A DNA stretch of 64,000 bases from Fischerella sp. JS2 (GTDB taxonomy: Bacteria; Cyanobacteriota; Cyanobacteriia; Cyanobacteriales; Nostocaceae): contig NZ_CP135918.1 of NCBI RefSeq assembly GCF_032393985.1, forward strand, positions 2,666,001-2,730,000. The letters run 5' to 3'. A program made the position numbers and the translations under genes. Below, piece after piece: positions 54,015 through 63,937 of the stretch. The first letter of the stretch is position 1, and each line of letters starts with the position of its first letter. A model generated the notes under the pieces. The model saw only the letters and a list, made by a program, of their open reading frames with translations, was not told the origin of the DNA and made no database searches.

Positions 54015-54184
54015 TAATGATTTGATGAAAACTGAAGGATGAAGTATAAACTATGAAGTATTAAATAATTTAGTTTTTATCCCTTTGCTCTTCAGCTTCA
54101 CCCTACCCTACAGAAAGCCCTGCTAGTTCATCTACAGCTTTCACCCTCACTTCAGCCTTTATCTTTCATCCTTCATCCTTCTCT

Positions 54185-54640
54185 ATGATTGGCAATAGCA
54201 CTCAATTAATACTTGTAATTGAAGACAGCGACGAAGATTTTGAAGCTTTACGGCGAGTGATGTACCGTCAAGAAGTATTAAATCCTATTCTTCGTTGTGC
54301 TGATGGCGACGAGGCACTAGACTATCTTTACCACACAGGAGCCTACGGCGATCCTAAAACTGCTCCTCGCCCCTCGCTCATCTTACTTGACCTGAACTTA
54401 CCAGGAACAGATGGGCGAGAATTATTAGAACAAATTAAGCAGGATCAAAACCTCAAAGATATTCCTGTTATAGTATTTACTACCTCTTCCAATCCCAGAG
54501 ATATCGAAATATGTTATCGCAATAATGCAGCTAGTTATATTCTCAAACCAATTGACATTAATAAATTAAAACAAACGCTACAAAACTTTCTTACTTATTG
54601 GTTGGATATTGTGGTTCTTCCCGATAATATCGGCAGGTAG
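54185..54640 (+). CDS. Rcp1-like single-domain response regulator
   Basis: 151 residues, receiver only. ED acidic pair at 13-14, Asp69 (ILLDLNLPG), Thr in FTTSSNPRD and Lys in LKPI. Rcp1/CheY-type regulators serve phytochrome or chemotaxis-like kinases without binding DNA. It overlaps no gene and is two bases before a hybrid kinase with a second receiver, which is probably its partner. Confidence 0.9.
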   Translation: MIGNSTQLILVIEDSDEDFEALRRVMYRQEVLNPILRCADGDEALDYLYHTGAYGDPKTAPRPSLILLDLNLPGTDGRELLEQIKQDQNLKDIPVIVFTTSSNPRDIEICYRNNAASYILKPIDINKLKQTLQNFLTYWLDIVVLPDNIGR

Positions 54641-54642
54641 TC

Positions 54643-56652
54643 ATGGCGCAACAACAGTTTATCATTTTGATCATTGATGATTGTTCGGAAGACCGCGCAG
54701 TCTATCGCCGTTATCTGTTACAAGACCCACAACACCACTACCAAATTCTAGAAGAGGAAACGGGAGAAAGCGCCCTACAATTGTGTCAGCAACTCCAGCC
54801 TGACAGTATATTATTGGATTTTTTGTTACCAGATATGGATGGGCTGGAATTTCTCACAGAATTAAAACAGCAGAGCAACGGCAGTATGCCAGCTGTAATT
54901 ATGTTAACAGGACATGGCAATGAAACTGTTGCTGTGCAGGCAATGAAAAGTGGTGTTCAAGACTACTTGGTGAAAGGAGATATCACAGCAGAGAGTTTAC
55001 GCTTTACTATCCAGTCTGCGATTGAAAATATCCAACTACGCCAGCAGTTGCAACGTAGTGAAGAACGTTTCCGTACCTCCGTTGAAAATATGCTGGACTG
55101 TTTCGGTATTTACTCAGCAATTCGGAATGAAGCAGGGGAAATTCTAGACTTTAGAATAGATTATTTGAACGCCGCAGCTTGTGAATCTAACTTGATGAGC
55201 AAGGAAGAACAACTAGGTAAAAGTTTGTGCGAAGTTTTACCTGGGCATAGAAAATATGGCTTGTTTGAGCAGTATTGTCAGGTGGTAAATACAGGCAAAC
55301 CGTTTGTGAAAGAATCACTGATCTACACAGATATATTTGGTAAACACCAATTCACTAGAGCCTTTGATATCCGTGTGGCTAAATTGGGAGATGGCTTTGT
55401 GGCATCTTGGCGGGATGTCACGAAAAAAAAGCAGATAGAACAAGCATTGCGAGAAAGCGAAGAGCGTTATCGGTTTTTATCTGAAGCTATACCACAAATA
55501 GTATGGATTTGTGATGCGAACGGTGGATGTGAATATCTCAATCAACGATGGTATGAATTTACCGGACAAGCTGTTGAGCAAGGGATTGGATCTGGTTGGT
55601 TGGAAGTTGTGCATCCAGAAGATACGCAACGAGTCATGCAAACATTTACACAGTCTTTAAATACAGGAAAACTGTACGAAGTAGAATTGCGCTACCGTTG
55701 TCATGACCAAAGCTATCATTGGTTTTTAGCAAGAGCTTTGCCCAAAAAGGATGAGCAAGGACGGATTGTAAAATGGTTTGGTACAAGTACAGATATAAAT
55801 GAGCGTAAACAATTAGAAGCAGAACGTGCCCATCTTTATCAACTTGAGCAAGCTGCTCGTGCGGAAGCAGAAGCAGCAAATCGTGCTAAAGATGAGTTTG
55901 TGGCTATGGTATCTCATGATTTACGTTCTCCTCTCAATGCCATTCTGGGTTGGGCGAAACTGCTACAAAGTCGTAAACAGGATGAAACAACTATCATCCG
56001 TGCTTTGCAAACTATCGAACGCAATGCTTTATCTCAAGCAAAACTTATAGATGACTTGTTGAATATGTCCCGCATACTCCGGGGTCAGCTAGAGTTGCAG
56101 CTATACCAAGTCAATCTTGTCACTATTATCCAGACAGCATTAGAAACTGTCTACCCAAGCGCTAATGACAAAAGTATTTATCTAGAGTCTAAGCTTGATG
56201 ATGCAGTGCCACCAATTATTGGTGATCCGAATCGCTTGCAGCAAATTTTAGGAAATGTGCTTTCTAATGCGATTAAGTTCACTTCTGAAGGAGGGCGGGT
56301 GGAAATACGATTAGATAGGGTAGTAAAAAACACAAATAAAAGGCATGGGGATCAGGGGATAAGGGAGACAAGGGGCAATGCGGATAATGAGAATATGAGG
56401 AATAGATTCTCTGCATCTAACTTCTATGCTCAAATCACAGTTACTGACACAGGTATCGGTATCAGTCCTGAGTTTTTACCTCATATTTTTGAACGTTATC
56501 GTCAGGTAGAATCCTACAAACAAGGTGGTTTAGGATTAGGTTTAGCGATCGCTCGTCATTTAGTAGAATTGCATGGCGGAACTATCGAAGCAACTAGCGA
56601 TGGTGAAGGTAAAGGTACTACTTTCACCATCTTGTTGCCATTTAGAGGTTAG
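54643..56652 (+). CDS. Hybrid sensor kinase: REC-PAS-PAS-HisKA-HATPase
   Basis: 669 residues, no membrane helix. A receiver at 1-125 (Asp59 in ILLDFLLPD) is followed by two PAS domains (about 140-265 and 275-400, the second with SEERYRFLSEAIPQIVW). HisKA has His425 in MVSHDLRSPLNAILGW; HATPase has N, G1 (DTGIGISPEF) and G2 (GGLGLGLAIARH). The N-terminal receiver suggests a phosphorelay with the partner regulator just upstream. Signal unknown. Confidence 0.92.
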   Translation: MAQQQFIILIIDDCSEDRAVYRRYLLQDPQHHYQILEEETGESALQLCQQLQPDSILLDFLLPDMDGLEFLTELKQQSNGSMPAVIMLTGHGNETVAVQAMKSGVQDYLVKGDITAESLRFTIQSAIENIQLRQQLQRSEERFRTSVENMLDCFGIYSAIRNEAGEILDFRIDYLNAAACESNLMSKEEQLGKSLCEVLPGHRKYGLFEQYCQVVNTGKPFVKESLIYTDIFGKHQFTRAFDIRVAKLGDGFVASWRDVTKKKQIEQALRESEERYRFLSEAIPQIVWICDANGGCEYLNQRWYEFTGQAVEQGIGSGWLEVVHPEDTQRVMQTFTQSLNTGKLYEVELRYRCHDQSYHWFLARALPKKDEQGRIVKWFGTSTDINERKQLEAERAHLYQLEQAARAEAEAANRAKDEFVAMVSHDLRSPLNAILGWAKLLQSRKQDETTIIRALQTIERNALSQAKLIDDLLNMSRILRGQLELQLYQVNLVTIIQTALETVYPSANDKSIYLESKLDDAVPPIIGDPNRLQQILGNVLSNAIKFTSEGGRVEIRLDRVVKNTNKRHGDQGIRETRGNADNENMRNRFSASNFYAQITVTDTGIGISPEFLPHIFERYRQVESYKQGGLGLGLAIARHLVELHGGTIEATSDGEGKGTTFTILLPFRG

Positions 56653-56735
56653 TTAGTAGTTAGTAGTTGGTAGTTAGTTGCTCAGTTTTTTATCACTAAC
56701 TATTTCCACTAACCATTAACCACTAACCACTAACC
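56653..56735. repeat. Heptanucleotide STRR between hybrid kinase and guaA
   Basis: TTAGTAG/ACTAACT repeats in both orientations, about 80 bp, between the two convergent genes. Confidence 0.7.
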
Positions 56736-56736
56736 T

Positions 56737-58359
56737 TTATTCCCACTCGATAGTTCCAGGTGGCTTGGAGGTAATATCGTAAACTACCCGGTTAACTCCT
56801 TTAACTTCGTTGACAATCCGGTTGGAAATCACCTCTAGTACGTCGTATGGTACACGCGCCCAGTCTGCTGTCATACCATCTTCACTGGTGACGATGCGTA
56901 AGACAATGGGATAAGCGTAGGTACGTTGATCACCCATTACGCCCACGCTCTTAATTGGCAACAATACGGCAAAAGCTTGCCAGTATTCATGGTACAAGCC
57001 CCTTTGATTGATCTCTTGCCGGACAATTAAATCGGCATCCCGCAAAATCTTTAAGCGTTCGGCAGTGATTTCGCCCAAAATCCGAATCGCTAAACCTGGG
57101 CCAGGAAAAGGATGACGCTGTACGATTTCTTCTGGCAAGCCAATAGAACGACCGACTTTACGGACTTCATCTTTAAATAGTTTCCGTAGTGGTTCTACCA
57201 ATTTAAATCGTAGATCTTTGGGTAAACCACCAACATTGTGATGGCTCTTGATTTTCACTGCAACTCGTTCGCCTGTCTGTGGATCAACGTTGGTGTCAGC
57301 AGATTCAATCACGTCTGGATATAGCGTACCTTGCGCTAAATAATCAAAGGGCCCAAGGCGTCTTGATTCCTCTTCAAATACTCTAATAAATTCGTGTCCA
57401 ATAATACGACGTTTTTCTTCTGGTTCAGTAACACCACTGAGAGCTTTTAAGAAGCGATCGCGAGCATTAACGTACTCTACAGGTATATGGAACTGCTCTT
57501 GAAATAACTTCAATAATCGCTCTGGTTCATACTTCCGCATGAAGCCTTGGTCAATAAAAACACAAGTTAATTGCTCACCGATCGCTTTATGCAGCAAAAA
57601 GGCAAGAGTAGAGGAATCAACACCACCAGACAAGGCCAACAGCACCCGCTTGTCACCTACTTTGGCGCGAATTTCACGAATTGATTCTTCGACAAAAGCG
57701 GCGGTTGTCCAAGTCGGTTCACACTCGCAAATGTGGTAAACAAAATTGCGAATTAATGGCAGACCACCAATAGAATGAACTACTTCTGGATGGAACTGGA
57801 CGCCATAGAGTTTACGGTTGTGATCAGCGATCGCAGCACAAGGAGTATTTTCTGTATGTGCCAACAATTCAAACCCTGATGGCATTGATGTCACTGAGTC
57901 ACCATGACTCATCCACATAGTTGTGCCATCTTCGACGTTGGTCAGTAAGTCTGTGGGATCATCTATATATAATGATGCCTTACCATATTCAGCTAGGTCA
58001 GCTTTGGCTACTTCCCCACCCAACTGCTGCACCATCAATTGCATACCGTAGCAAACACCTAAGATGGGAATTCCTAAATGCCAAATTTCTGGGTCGCATT
58101 TGGGAGCGCCTTGGTCATAAACTGAACTAGGACCACCAGAGAGGATGATTCCCTTAGGGTTGAGCTTTCGCAACTGTTCAATAGTGGTGCGATAGGAAAG
58201 AACTTCAGAATAAACTTGAGTTTCTCGAATTCGGCGGGCTATCAGTTCAGAATACTGAGAACCAAAATCGAGAATTACAATCATTTGGCGATTGATTTGT
58301 CCCAAATCTTCTACAATTTGAGACGCTTGTTCTGTTGGTAGGGTCACCGCTGTACTCAT
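56737..58359 (-). CDS. guaA: GMP synthase (glutamine-hydrolysing)
   Basis: 540 residues. Class I glutamine amidotransferase with nucleophile Cys in [15 protein letters not shown] and His-Glu in HPEVVHS; ATP pyrophosphatase loop [14 protein letters not shown]-terminal dimer domain ends KPPGTIEWE. It converts XMP to GMP in the cytosol. A core housekeeping gene, not linked to its neighbours. The start is fixed by ATG at 58359. A gap of 440 bases with repeats separates it from the next gene. Confidence 0.97.
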   Translation of the reverse strand: MSTAVTLPTEQASQIVEDLGQINRQMIVILDFGSQYSELIARRIRETQVYSEVLSYRTTIEQLRKLNPKGIILSGGPSSVYDQGAPKCDPEIWHLGIPILGVCYGMQLMVQQLGGEVAKADLAEYGKASLYIDDPTDLLTNVEDGTTMWMSHGDSVTSMPSGFELLAHTENTPCAAIADHNRKLYGVQFHPEVVHSIGGLPLIRNFVYHICECEPTWTTAAFVEESIREIRAKVGDKRVLLALSGGVDSSTLAFLLHKAIGEQLTCVFIDQGFMRKYEPERLLKLFQEQFHIPVEYVNARDRFLKALSGVTEPEEKRRIIGHEFIRVFEEESRRLGPFDYLAQGTLYPDVIESADTNVDPQTGERVAVKIKSHHNVGGLPKDLRFKLVEPLRKLFKDEVRKVGRSIGLPEEIVQRHPFPGPGLAIRILGEITAERLKILRDADLIVRQEINQRGLYHEYWQAFAVLLPIKSVGVMGDQRTYAYPIVLRIVTSEDGMTADWARVPYDVLEVISNRIVNEVKGVNRVVYDITSKPPGTIEWE

Positions 58360-58689
58360 GATCAGGAGAGGTGTGTAATGTAAAAAAATTTCGCTCTACG
58401 GTCTTGCTAACACTATGTATTCCTCAGCTTTCTCAAGCTTTTAGGGTTAAACTAACCCTCAACAAACGCTAGTAAACCGCGCTTGCCTTACCTACGTATT
58501 TGTTAATGGTATTAAGAAGAAAAAGTTACCCTAGAGTGGTTAGTGAAAAATATATTTATTGGGGATTGTTATGATTATTCATAATAAATTAACATAATTT
58601 TGCGATTCGTGAACAAGCTGTTTCGCTTTTGATGAATATGAGAATTGGGGATCGGGGTGGTGGGGAGATGGGGTGTGAGGGGTGTGAGG

Positions 58690-58800
58690 GGTATTAAACC
58701 ACTAACTACTAACTACTAATGTACAGACGCGATGTTCCTCGCGTCTCTACTAACTACTAACTACCAACAATCAACCATCAACCATCAATAACCAACCAAC
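58690..58800. repeat. STRRs with an embedded AGACGCGA hairpin
   Basis: ACTAACT/ACTACTA heptamers flank AGACGCGA-N6-TCGCGTCT (58724-58745), an 8-bp stem often seen dispersed in Nostocales. The 58,360-58,802 gap holds no gene. Confidence 0.65.
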
Positions 58801-58802
58801 AC

Positions 58803-59102
58803 CTATATGCGAAGTTGGGACAACAGAGATTCCATATCTTTCCAGGTCAGTCCTTGTTGAATATAGCGGGGTGCTTCTGGGTTATATGGACTTGCAACTA
58901 TGTCAATTTTGAGAATATTTGCTTCTTCTGGCAAAACAGGCACATCGGGATCAAATGCAGTAGGACGCATCAAAGAACTTGAAAACCCTTTAAATATAGC
59001 AATTTGGTCTTCCTCTCCAGCAACTTCTACTGTTACTAATAAGACTTCTTGGGGACGTTTAATAGTGTATTGTTCCAGTCTTTTACCTGTAGAATCTTTC
59101 AT
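58803..59102 (-). CDS. Conserved cyanobacterial/plant-type protein, DUF7734-like
   Basis: 99 residues. EQYTIKRPQEVLLVTVEVAG and IAIFKGFSSSLMRPTAFDPD at the start, then NPEAPRYIQQGLTWKDMESL at the end. Conserved across cyanobacteria and some plastids as far as I recall; no function known. No signal or helix. Confidence 0.6.
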   Translation of the reverse strand: MKDSTGKRLEQYTIKRPQEVLLVTVEVAGEEDQIAIFKGFSSSLMRPTAFDPDVPVLPEEANILKIDIVASPYNPEAPRYIQQGLTWKDMESLLSQLRI

Positions 59103-59272
59103 AATAACTAATGGGAATTAAAGCTGCGACAAAAACAATATATATCGACCACTCTCTTGCAATGCTGTGAAGTTGCTTTTGTGCAACCCTTATACTGTTT
59201 CACTACAAGTCTGATGCCATTTGGCGACCAAGAAGGACAAGCCAGACGAAGAAGAAAAAGCTTATGAATAAC

Positions 59273-59323
59273 CTTGTTACCAGTTGAACCTGGTAACAAG
59301 AACAAGAGCCTCTAGCTCTTGTT
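59273..59323. terminator. Two consecutive hairpins downstream of ychF
   Basis: CTTGTTACCAG (59273-59283) with CTGGTAACAAG (59290-59300), 11 bp; AACAAGAGC (59301-59309) with GCTCTTGTT (59315-59323), 9 bp. They directly adjoin, about 100 bases past the ychF stop. No long U tract. Confidence 0.5.
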
Positions 59324-59371
59324 AAGAATAGTGTAAGTTATCAGTAGTATGCGACTCTAACCTTTTTTGAC

Positions 59372-59396
59372 GGCTAAAGTCTTCACTACGAACTTT
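59372..59396 (+). repeat. Second copy of dispersed GGCTAAAG repeat
   Basis: GGCTAAAG at 59372-59379 and ACTACGAACTTT at 59385-59396, matching the copy at 52602. Confidence 0.5.
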
Positions 59397-59420
59397 GAAT
59401 TATTGACGCTGTGCTACTTA

Positions 59421-60512
59421 TTACACATTAAATCTGAACAGCATCACGTCACCTTCCTTGACGACGTAATCTTTTCCTTCACTGCGAACTAAGCCTTTTT
59501 CTTTTGCAGCAGCCATAGAACCAGCTGCTGCTAAATCATCGTAAGCAACAGTTTCAGCACGAATAAATCCGCGTTCAAAATCGCTGTGAATTACACCTGC
59601 TGCTTGCGGTGCTAGCATTCCGGCTTTAATTGTCCAGGCACGGGTTTCTTTTTCACCAGATGTGAAATAAGTACGCAATCCTAAGAGTATGTAAGTGGCA
59701 CGAATTAATGATTTTAACCCACCTTCTTCTACACCTAAAGATGCGATAAAATCTGCTCTTTCTTCCTCTGATAATTCGATTAATTCTGCTTCTACTTGTG
59801 CCGAAACGACAACAACTTGAGCATTTTCTGTTGCAGCAATTTGTCTGACTTTTTCGACAAATTCATTTCCTGTTGCCAATTCATCTTCAGATACGTTGGC
59901 AGCATAAATTATCGGTTTTGATGTCAGCAAACCTAGTTGTTTAATAACTGCTGTTTCTTCTTGTGTTAAACTAATCTGCCGTACTGATTTGCCTTCATTT
60001 AATGCCGCAGCTAATTTTTCCAATACTGTCAATTCAAATTGTGCTTCTTTGCTGGTACGGGCTTGTTTTTTAGTCCGTTCAATTCGGCGTTCGATTTGGG
60101 CTAAATCAGCTAACCCTAGTTCCAAATTAATTGTCTCAATATCCCGTGCGGGATCTACTGAACCAGCAACGTGAATAATGTCATCATTTTCAAAACAACG
60201 CACTACATGGACAATGGCATCAACTTCGCGGATATGAGACAAAAATTGATTACCCAGTCCTTCACCCTGACTTGCACCTTTCACCAAACCAGCGATATCC
60301 ACGAACTCAACGCGGGCCGGGATAATTTGTACCGACTTGGAAATCTTACCTAAAACATTTAACCGTTCGTCTGGCACTGCTACAACGCCGACATTCGGTT
60401 CTATTGTACAAAATGGAAAGTTAGCAGCTTCTGCCTTGGCATTAGCAACTAAAGCGTTAAATAACGTAGATTTTCCAACGTTGGGAAGTCCGACAATCCC
60501 GGCTCTCAGCAT
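59421..60512 (-). CDS. ychF: YchF/Obg-family ATPase/GTPase
   Basis: 363 residues. P-loop GLPNVGKST, switch region FPFCTIEPNVGVV, DIAGLVKGASQGEGLGNQFL and a C-terminal TGS domain (DFERGFIRAETVAYDDL). YchF binds ATP, associates with ribosomes and modulates stress translation. Single start ATG at 60512. Core gene. Confidence 0.96.
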   Translation of the reverse strand: MLRAGIVGLPNVGKSTLFNALVANAKAEAANFPFCTIEPNVGVVAVPDERLNVLGKISKSVQIIPARVEFVDIAGLVKGASQGEGLGNQFLSHIREVDAIVHVVRCFENDDIIHVAGSVDPARDIETINLELGLADLAQIERRIERTKKQARTSKEAQFELTVLEKLAAALNEGKSVRQISLTQEETAVIKQLGLLTSKPIIYAANVSEDELATGNEFVEKVRQIAATENAQVVVVSAQVEAELIELSEEERADFIASLGVEEGGLKSLIRATYILLGLRTYFTSGEKETRAWTIKAGMLAPQAAGVIHSDFERGFIRAETVAYDDLAAAGSMAAAKEKGLVRSEGKDYVVKEGDVMLFRFNV

Positions 60513-60563
60513 GTTAGATTTTAGATTTGAAATTGAAACTAGACGAAATCAATTTTAAACAGG

Positions 60564-60779
60564 TTAGGGGATTGTTTGCGGTATTGTTCCTGGAACTGTT
60601 TGAGGAATGGGACCGGGTACGGTTTGTGGTATGGGTGCTGGTACGGTTTCAGGAACTGGATCTGGTATGGGTTGGGGAACTGTTGGCCCTGGTGTAGGTT
60701 CAGTTGGAGGTACAGGATTTGGTTCTGGGTTAGGAATTGGTGGTTCGTTAGGTTGAGGTTCAGAAATGAGATAAATCAT
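60564..60779 (-). CDS. Proline-rich repetitive small protein, doubtful
   Basis: 71 codons, almost entirely Pro, Val, Thr, Gln and Ile in short repeats (PIPQTVPG and variants). It begins MIYLISEPQPNEPPIP, without a signal peptide. It lies 52 bases before ychF. Could be a surface or linker peptide or just an expanded repeat. Confidence 0.4.
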   Translation of the reverse strand: MIYLISEPQPNEPPIPNPEPNPVPPTEPTPGPTVPQPIPDPVPETVPAPIPQTVPGPIPQTVPGTIPQTIP

Positions 60780-60780
60780 G

Positions 60781-60812
60781 ATCAGTTATCAGTTATCAGT
60801 TATCAGGTATTC
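60781..60812. repeat. CAGTTAT tandem heptamers
   Basis: Three to four CAGTTAT units at 60781-60812, and related AACTG/CTGATAACTG pairs near 61076-61102. A second class of seven-base repeat. The 60,780-61,107 gap holds no gene. Confidence 0.55.
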
Positions 60813-61107
60813 AGTACCATTGTTTTTGTTAATTTCACACCATATATATAAAAGGAATGCTGTTGGTACTGTTCACTGATTTAAATTACTTGACTTTTCT
60901 AAGCTAAATGACTATTAACCGTGCTGACATCTTCCTATATATCTATACTCCTGTTGAGACTGTTTTATTTAATTAATTAGTAGCGAATCATTTTTAGAAA
61001 AGACTCTGTGTGCCTAGTGCGTTTAAGGTCGCTACGATTTTACGTAAAGCAGTACTAGAGAAAAACACATGATTTACTGATAACTGTTCACTGATAACTG
61101 TATTAAA

Positions 61108-62598
61108 ATGCTTGATCAAAATCAAACACCTTTATTACATACCTTAAAAGTCTGTGCTGAACGTCCCCATGCACCTTTTTACACTCCAGGACATAAACGA
61201 GGTGTGGGAATTTCTCCAAAGATAGCTAATGTTTTTGGTAAAACTGTATTTCGCAACGATTTACCAGAGTTGACAGAATTGGATAATTTGTTTGCACCAG
61301 TAGGTGTTATCCAACAAGCACAAGAATTAGCAGCAGAAGCCTTTGGCGCTGCACAAACATGGTTTCTTGTCAATGGTTCTACTTGTGGAATCGAAGCAGC
61401 AATTCTTGCTACTTGCAGCACTGGCGATAAAATTATTCTGCCACGCAATGTTCATTCCTCTGCGATCGCAGGATTAATTCTCTCTGGTGCTATACCAATT
61501 TTTATCAATCCAGAATACGACCCTGTTTTAGATATTGCTCACAGTATCACTCCCAAGGCAGTAGCAGCAGCACTCTTCAACCATCCTGACGCCAAAGCCG
61601 TAATCATGGTTTACCCTACATACTACGGTGTGTGTGGAGATGTACAAGTGATCGCCCAAATTACCCACCAATATAATATTCCTTTACTGGTAGACGAAGC
61701 CCACGGCGCGCACTTTGCTTTTCACCCCCAACTACCCACCCCAGCCTTGCAAGCAGGCGCAGATTTATCTGTTCAGTCAATTCATAAAACCCTGGGTGCA
61801 ATGACCCAAGCATCGATGCTGCATATCCAAGGTGAAAGAATAAATCGCGATCGCCTCAACAAAGCTTTACGGTTAGTACAATCTACTAGTCCTAGTTATT
61901 TACTCTTAGCTTCTTTGGATGCAGCCCGTCAACAAATGGCGCTGTATGGCAAACAGTTAATGTCTCGCACACTGCAACTTGCTGAGGAGGCGAGAACTAG
62001 AATTGCAAAAATTTCTGGATTGTCAATTTTACAAAGCCCTCTACAAGGAGAGTTGGGGGGATCTCCTGGTTTTATCAGCTTAGATCAAACACGTTTAACT
62101 GTGACTGTTTCCGGCTTAGGTATAACAGGTTTTACTGCCGAAGAAATTCTCGATCAACAGTTCGGTGTAACTGCGGAATTTGCATCGCTACAGCATCTTA
62201 CGTTCATTATCAGTTTAGGCAACACTCAAGAAGATATCGAGCAGTTGGTGCAAGCTTTTACTAAACTTGCTGAGATCACCTCACCCCCTCTCTCCTATAA
62301 AGCAGAAGGGGTGGAAATATGGGATGATGTTTTTAGTATGGGGGCTTCTGTGCATATATCGCCTCGTGAAGCTTTTTTTTCTGCGACAGAAACTTTACCA
62401 ATTTCAAAAACTATAGGACGTATTTGTGCTGAAATCGTCTATCCTTATCCCCCTGGTATTCCTGTGTTGATGCCGGGAGAAATAATTACTAAACCTGCGT
62501 TGGAATATTTACAACAAATCCAGACAATGGGCGGATTTATTAGTGGTTGTGCGGATACTAGTTTAAGTACAATTACTGTTGTAAATGGTAAATTTTGA
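61108..62598 (+). CDS. Orn/Lys/Arg decarboxylase-family PLP enzyme
   Basis: 496 residues, fold type I. FYTPGHKRG at the start, LVNGSTCGIEAAILATC, VDEAHGAHF and the PLP lysine in SIHKTLGAMTQ. C-terminal domain after about 370. It is the short arginine/lysine/ornithine decarboxylase without a receiver domain, common in cyanobacteria. The exact amino acid is not decided by sequence. Confidence 0.9.
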   Translation: MLDQNQTPLLHTLKVCAERPHAPFYTPGHKRGVGISPKIANVFGKTVFRNDLPELTELDNLFAPVGVIQQAQELAAEAFGAAQTWFLVNGSTCGIEAAILATCSTGDKIILPRNVHSSAIAGLILSGAIPIFINPEYDPVLDIAHSITPKAVAAALFNHPDAKAVIMVYPTYYGVCGDVQVIAQITHQYNIPLLVDEAHGAHFAFHPQLPTPALQAGADLSVQSIHKTLGAMTQASMLHIQGERINRDRLNKALRLVQSTSPSYLLLASLDAARQQMALYGKQLMSRTLQLAEEARTRIAKISGLSILQSPLQGELGGSPGFISLDQTRLTVTVSGLGITGFTAEEILDQQFGVTAEFASLQHLTFIISLGNTQEDIEQLVQAFTKLAEITSPPLSYKAEGVEIWDDVFSMGASVHISPREAFFSATETLPISKTIGRICAEIVYPYPPGIPVLMPGEIITKPALEYLQQIQTMGGFISGCADTSLSTITVVNGKF

Positions 62599-62613
62599 TT
62601 AAATACACCGTAT

Positions 62614-62979
62614 TTAGGAGTGTTTATCTAACAACTTTTGAAACAAACTATCTGATGCCCAAAAAGATGTACTTTGATAGGTTCGGACAGCAGTAGGTAA
62701 ATCGATGAGTTTCATAGTCGCTGCTTGATCTAGAATTCCGAGGATACCCGTAAGAACAAGTCCTCTTTCTGTAGCAATGCGACGTGCTTTCATATCGTCC
62801 AGCAAGAGTAAATCTGCTTTGACTTCTTGTGCTAAAAGAATGGCTGCGCGTCCTCCAGGATCAAATAGATCAACGATCGCATCAGAAGGTTTAGTAACAG
62901 GCTGAATTTTGAGCCAATCTGGTGGAGTCGTAATCCAAGTTTGGACAAGTGGTGGAGCAAAAGTATCGGATAGCTCAAT
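62614..62979 (-). pseudogene. DUF3368 PIN-like toxin, N-terminally truncated
   Basis: An open frame from 62979 (after TAA at 62982-62980) reads SDTFAPPLVQTWITTPPDWL, GGRAAILLAQEVKADLLLLD, DMKARRIATERGLVLTGILG. This is the second half of a DUF3368 protein, with the later acidic residues. The first half with the first Asp is missing, and no antitoxin gene is seen. Confidence 0.7.
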
Positions 62980-63127
62980 TTAGACAGCCATACTATCAAC
63001 TTTTTGAAATGCGATCGCCCAAAATACTCTCTATTTTAGTAAGAGTATAGCTAGAGATACTAGCCTATCTTAATTGGAATTATTTCTCGTATGATATTTT
63101 TCCAGACCGATTTTGGTGAAATATTTT

Positions 63128-63589
63128 ATGGTGCAAAAACACTTGCAAGACTTCCAAGTATTTCCTAAGCACATTGGAATTTGGTATGGTTCCTGGACAT
63201 GTTTGGATGCTAAAGCTAAGGAAACTCTACGTTTTGAGGCTGAAATTACGCAGAAAATTATTGAAAACCAATGGATACAAACCAATACCTACAAATATCC
63301 TGATGGTAGGAATGTAACTAACTCTTTTGTCGGTAAAGTAATTAGTGAAGATGAAGTAGAAATAGAAGCTCTGGATCTTCCTGAGTGGCAAAATTTTAGA
63401 ACAATTGCTCGAGAATATGGAGATAATATGATTATCTTTAATGTTTGGAACAAAGCAACTGGTAATTTATTTGCGACGGAAATAATCAATCTAATTAATC
63501 ACAACAATCGATGTCGCACAACTCAAAGCTTTACCGAGGAAGGAAAGGTAAAAGGCTTTATGTTGATTGTTGAAGAGCGAGTTTTATAA
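63128..63589 (+). CDS. DUF3598-like lipocalin-fold protein
   Basis: 153 residues from ATG at 63128; a TTG at 63113 would add five. FPKHIGIWYGSWTCLDAKAK and a series of amphipathic beta strands (NQWIQTNTYKYPDGRNVTN, NMIIFNVWNK) suggest a CpcS/DUF3598-type barrel, as in phycobilin lyases and relatives. No direct chromophore residue can be marked. Single gene. Confidence 0.6.
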   Translation: MVQKHLQDFQVFPKHIGIWYGSWTCLDAKAKETLRFEAEITQKIIENQWIQTNTYKYPDGRNVTNSFVGKVISEDEVEIEALDLPEWQNFRTIAREYGDNMIIFNVWNKATGNLFATEIINLINHNNRCRTTQSFTEEGKVKGFMLIVEERVL

Positions 63590-63715
63590 TAAGTTTTGAA
63601 TAATTAAATTTTGCAAGCAAGGTCACGATTTTTTTGTATTCTTTGTTTTTTTAACCTATAAAATTAGTTATGTATATATAGCAATCTTAGATAATTTGTG
63701 AGAATTGCAAAGTTT

Positions 63716-63749
63716 AGCTCTCCGACTTCTCCTGCGAAGTCGGGGAGCT
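63716..63749. terminator. 14-bp hairpin in the 63.6-63.9 kb gap
   Basis: AGCTCTCCGACTTC (63716-63729) with GAAGTCGGGGAGCT (63736-63749), one G-U pair, loop TCCTGC. It may be a terminator of the preceding gene or the end of a lost IS200-like element. Confidence 0.5.
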
Positions 63750-63815
63750 TGTTTTGGGTTAGTTTTTGTCGATTTAGTCCACAGCAATTTTAGGAATCTT
63801 TTAATTCTTGCCTTA

Positions 63816-63843
63816 TTGACAACACGTGTGTTACATATATAAT
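63816..63843 (+). promoter_or_regulatory. Consensus-like promoter
   Basis: TTGACA (63816-63821), 16 nt, TATAAT (63838-63843). ACACGTGT (63822-63829) between them is a palindrome that could bind a repressor. Points to the gene at the end of the window. Confidence 0.6.
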
Positions 63844-63937
63844 ACAAAGTATTTCTACTGCCAACAAGAACTGATCCAAACAAATGCTCAAACATCTCTA
63901 TTCAATCATTAATCCACCTTTTCATTAGCTGAAGAAT

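Noticed and set aside
60576-60851. Trp/Arg/Gly-rich plus-strand open frame opposite the proline-rich frame
   Set aside because: It is the antisense of the proline repeat; its composition follows from the repeat, with no ribosome site.
63668-63895. Basic minus-strand open frame across the 63.7-kb hairpin
   Set aside because: It runs through the hairpin and the consensus promoter and looks like no protein; a non-coding gap is more likely.
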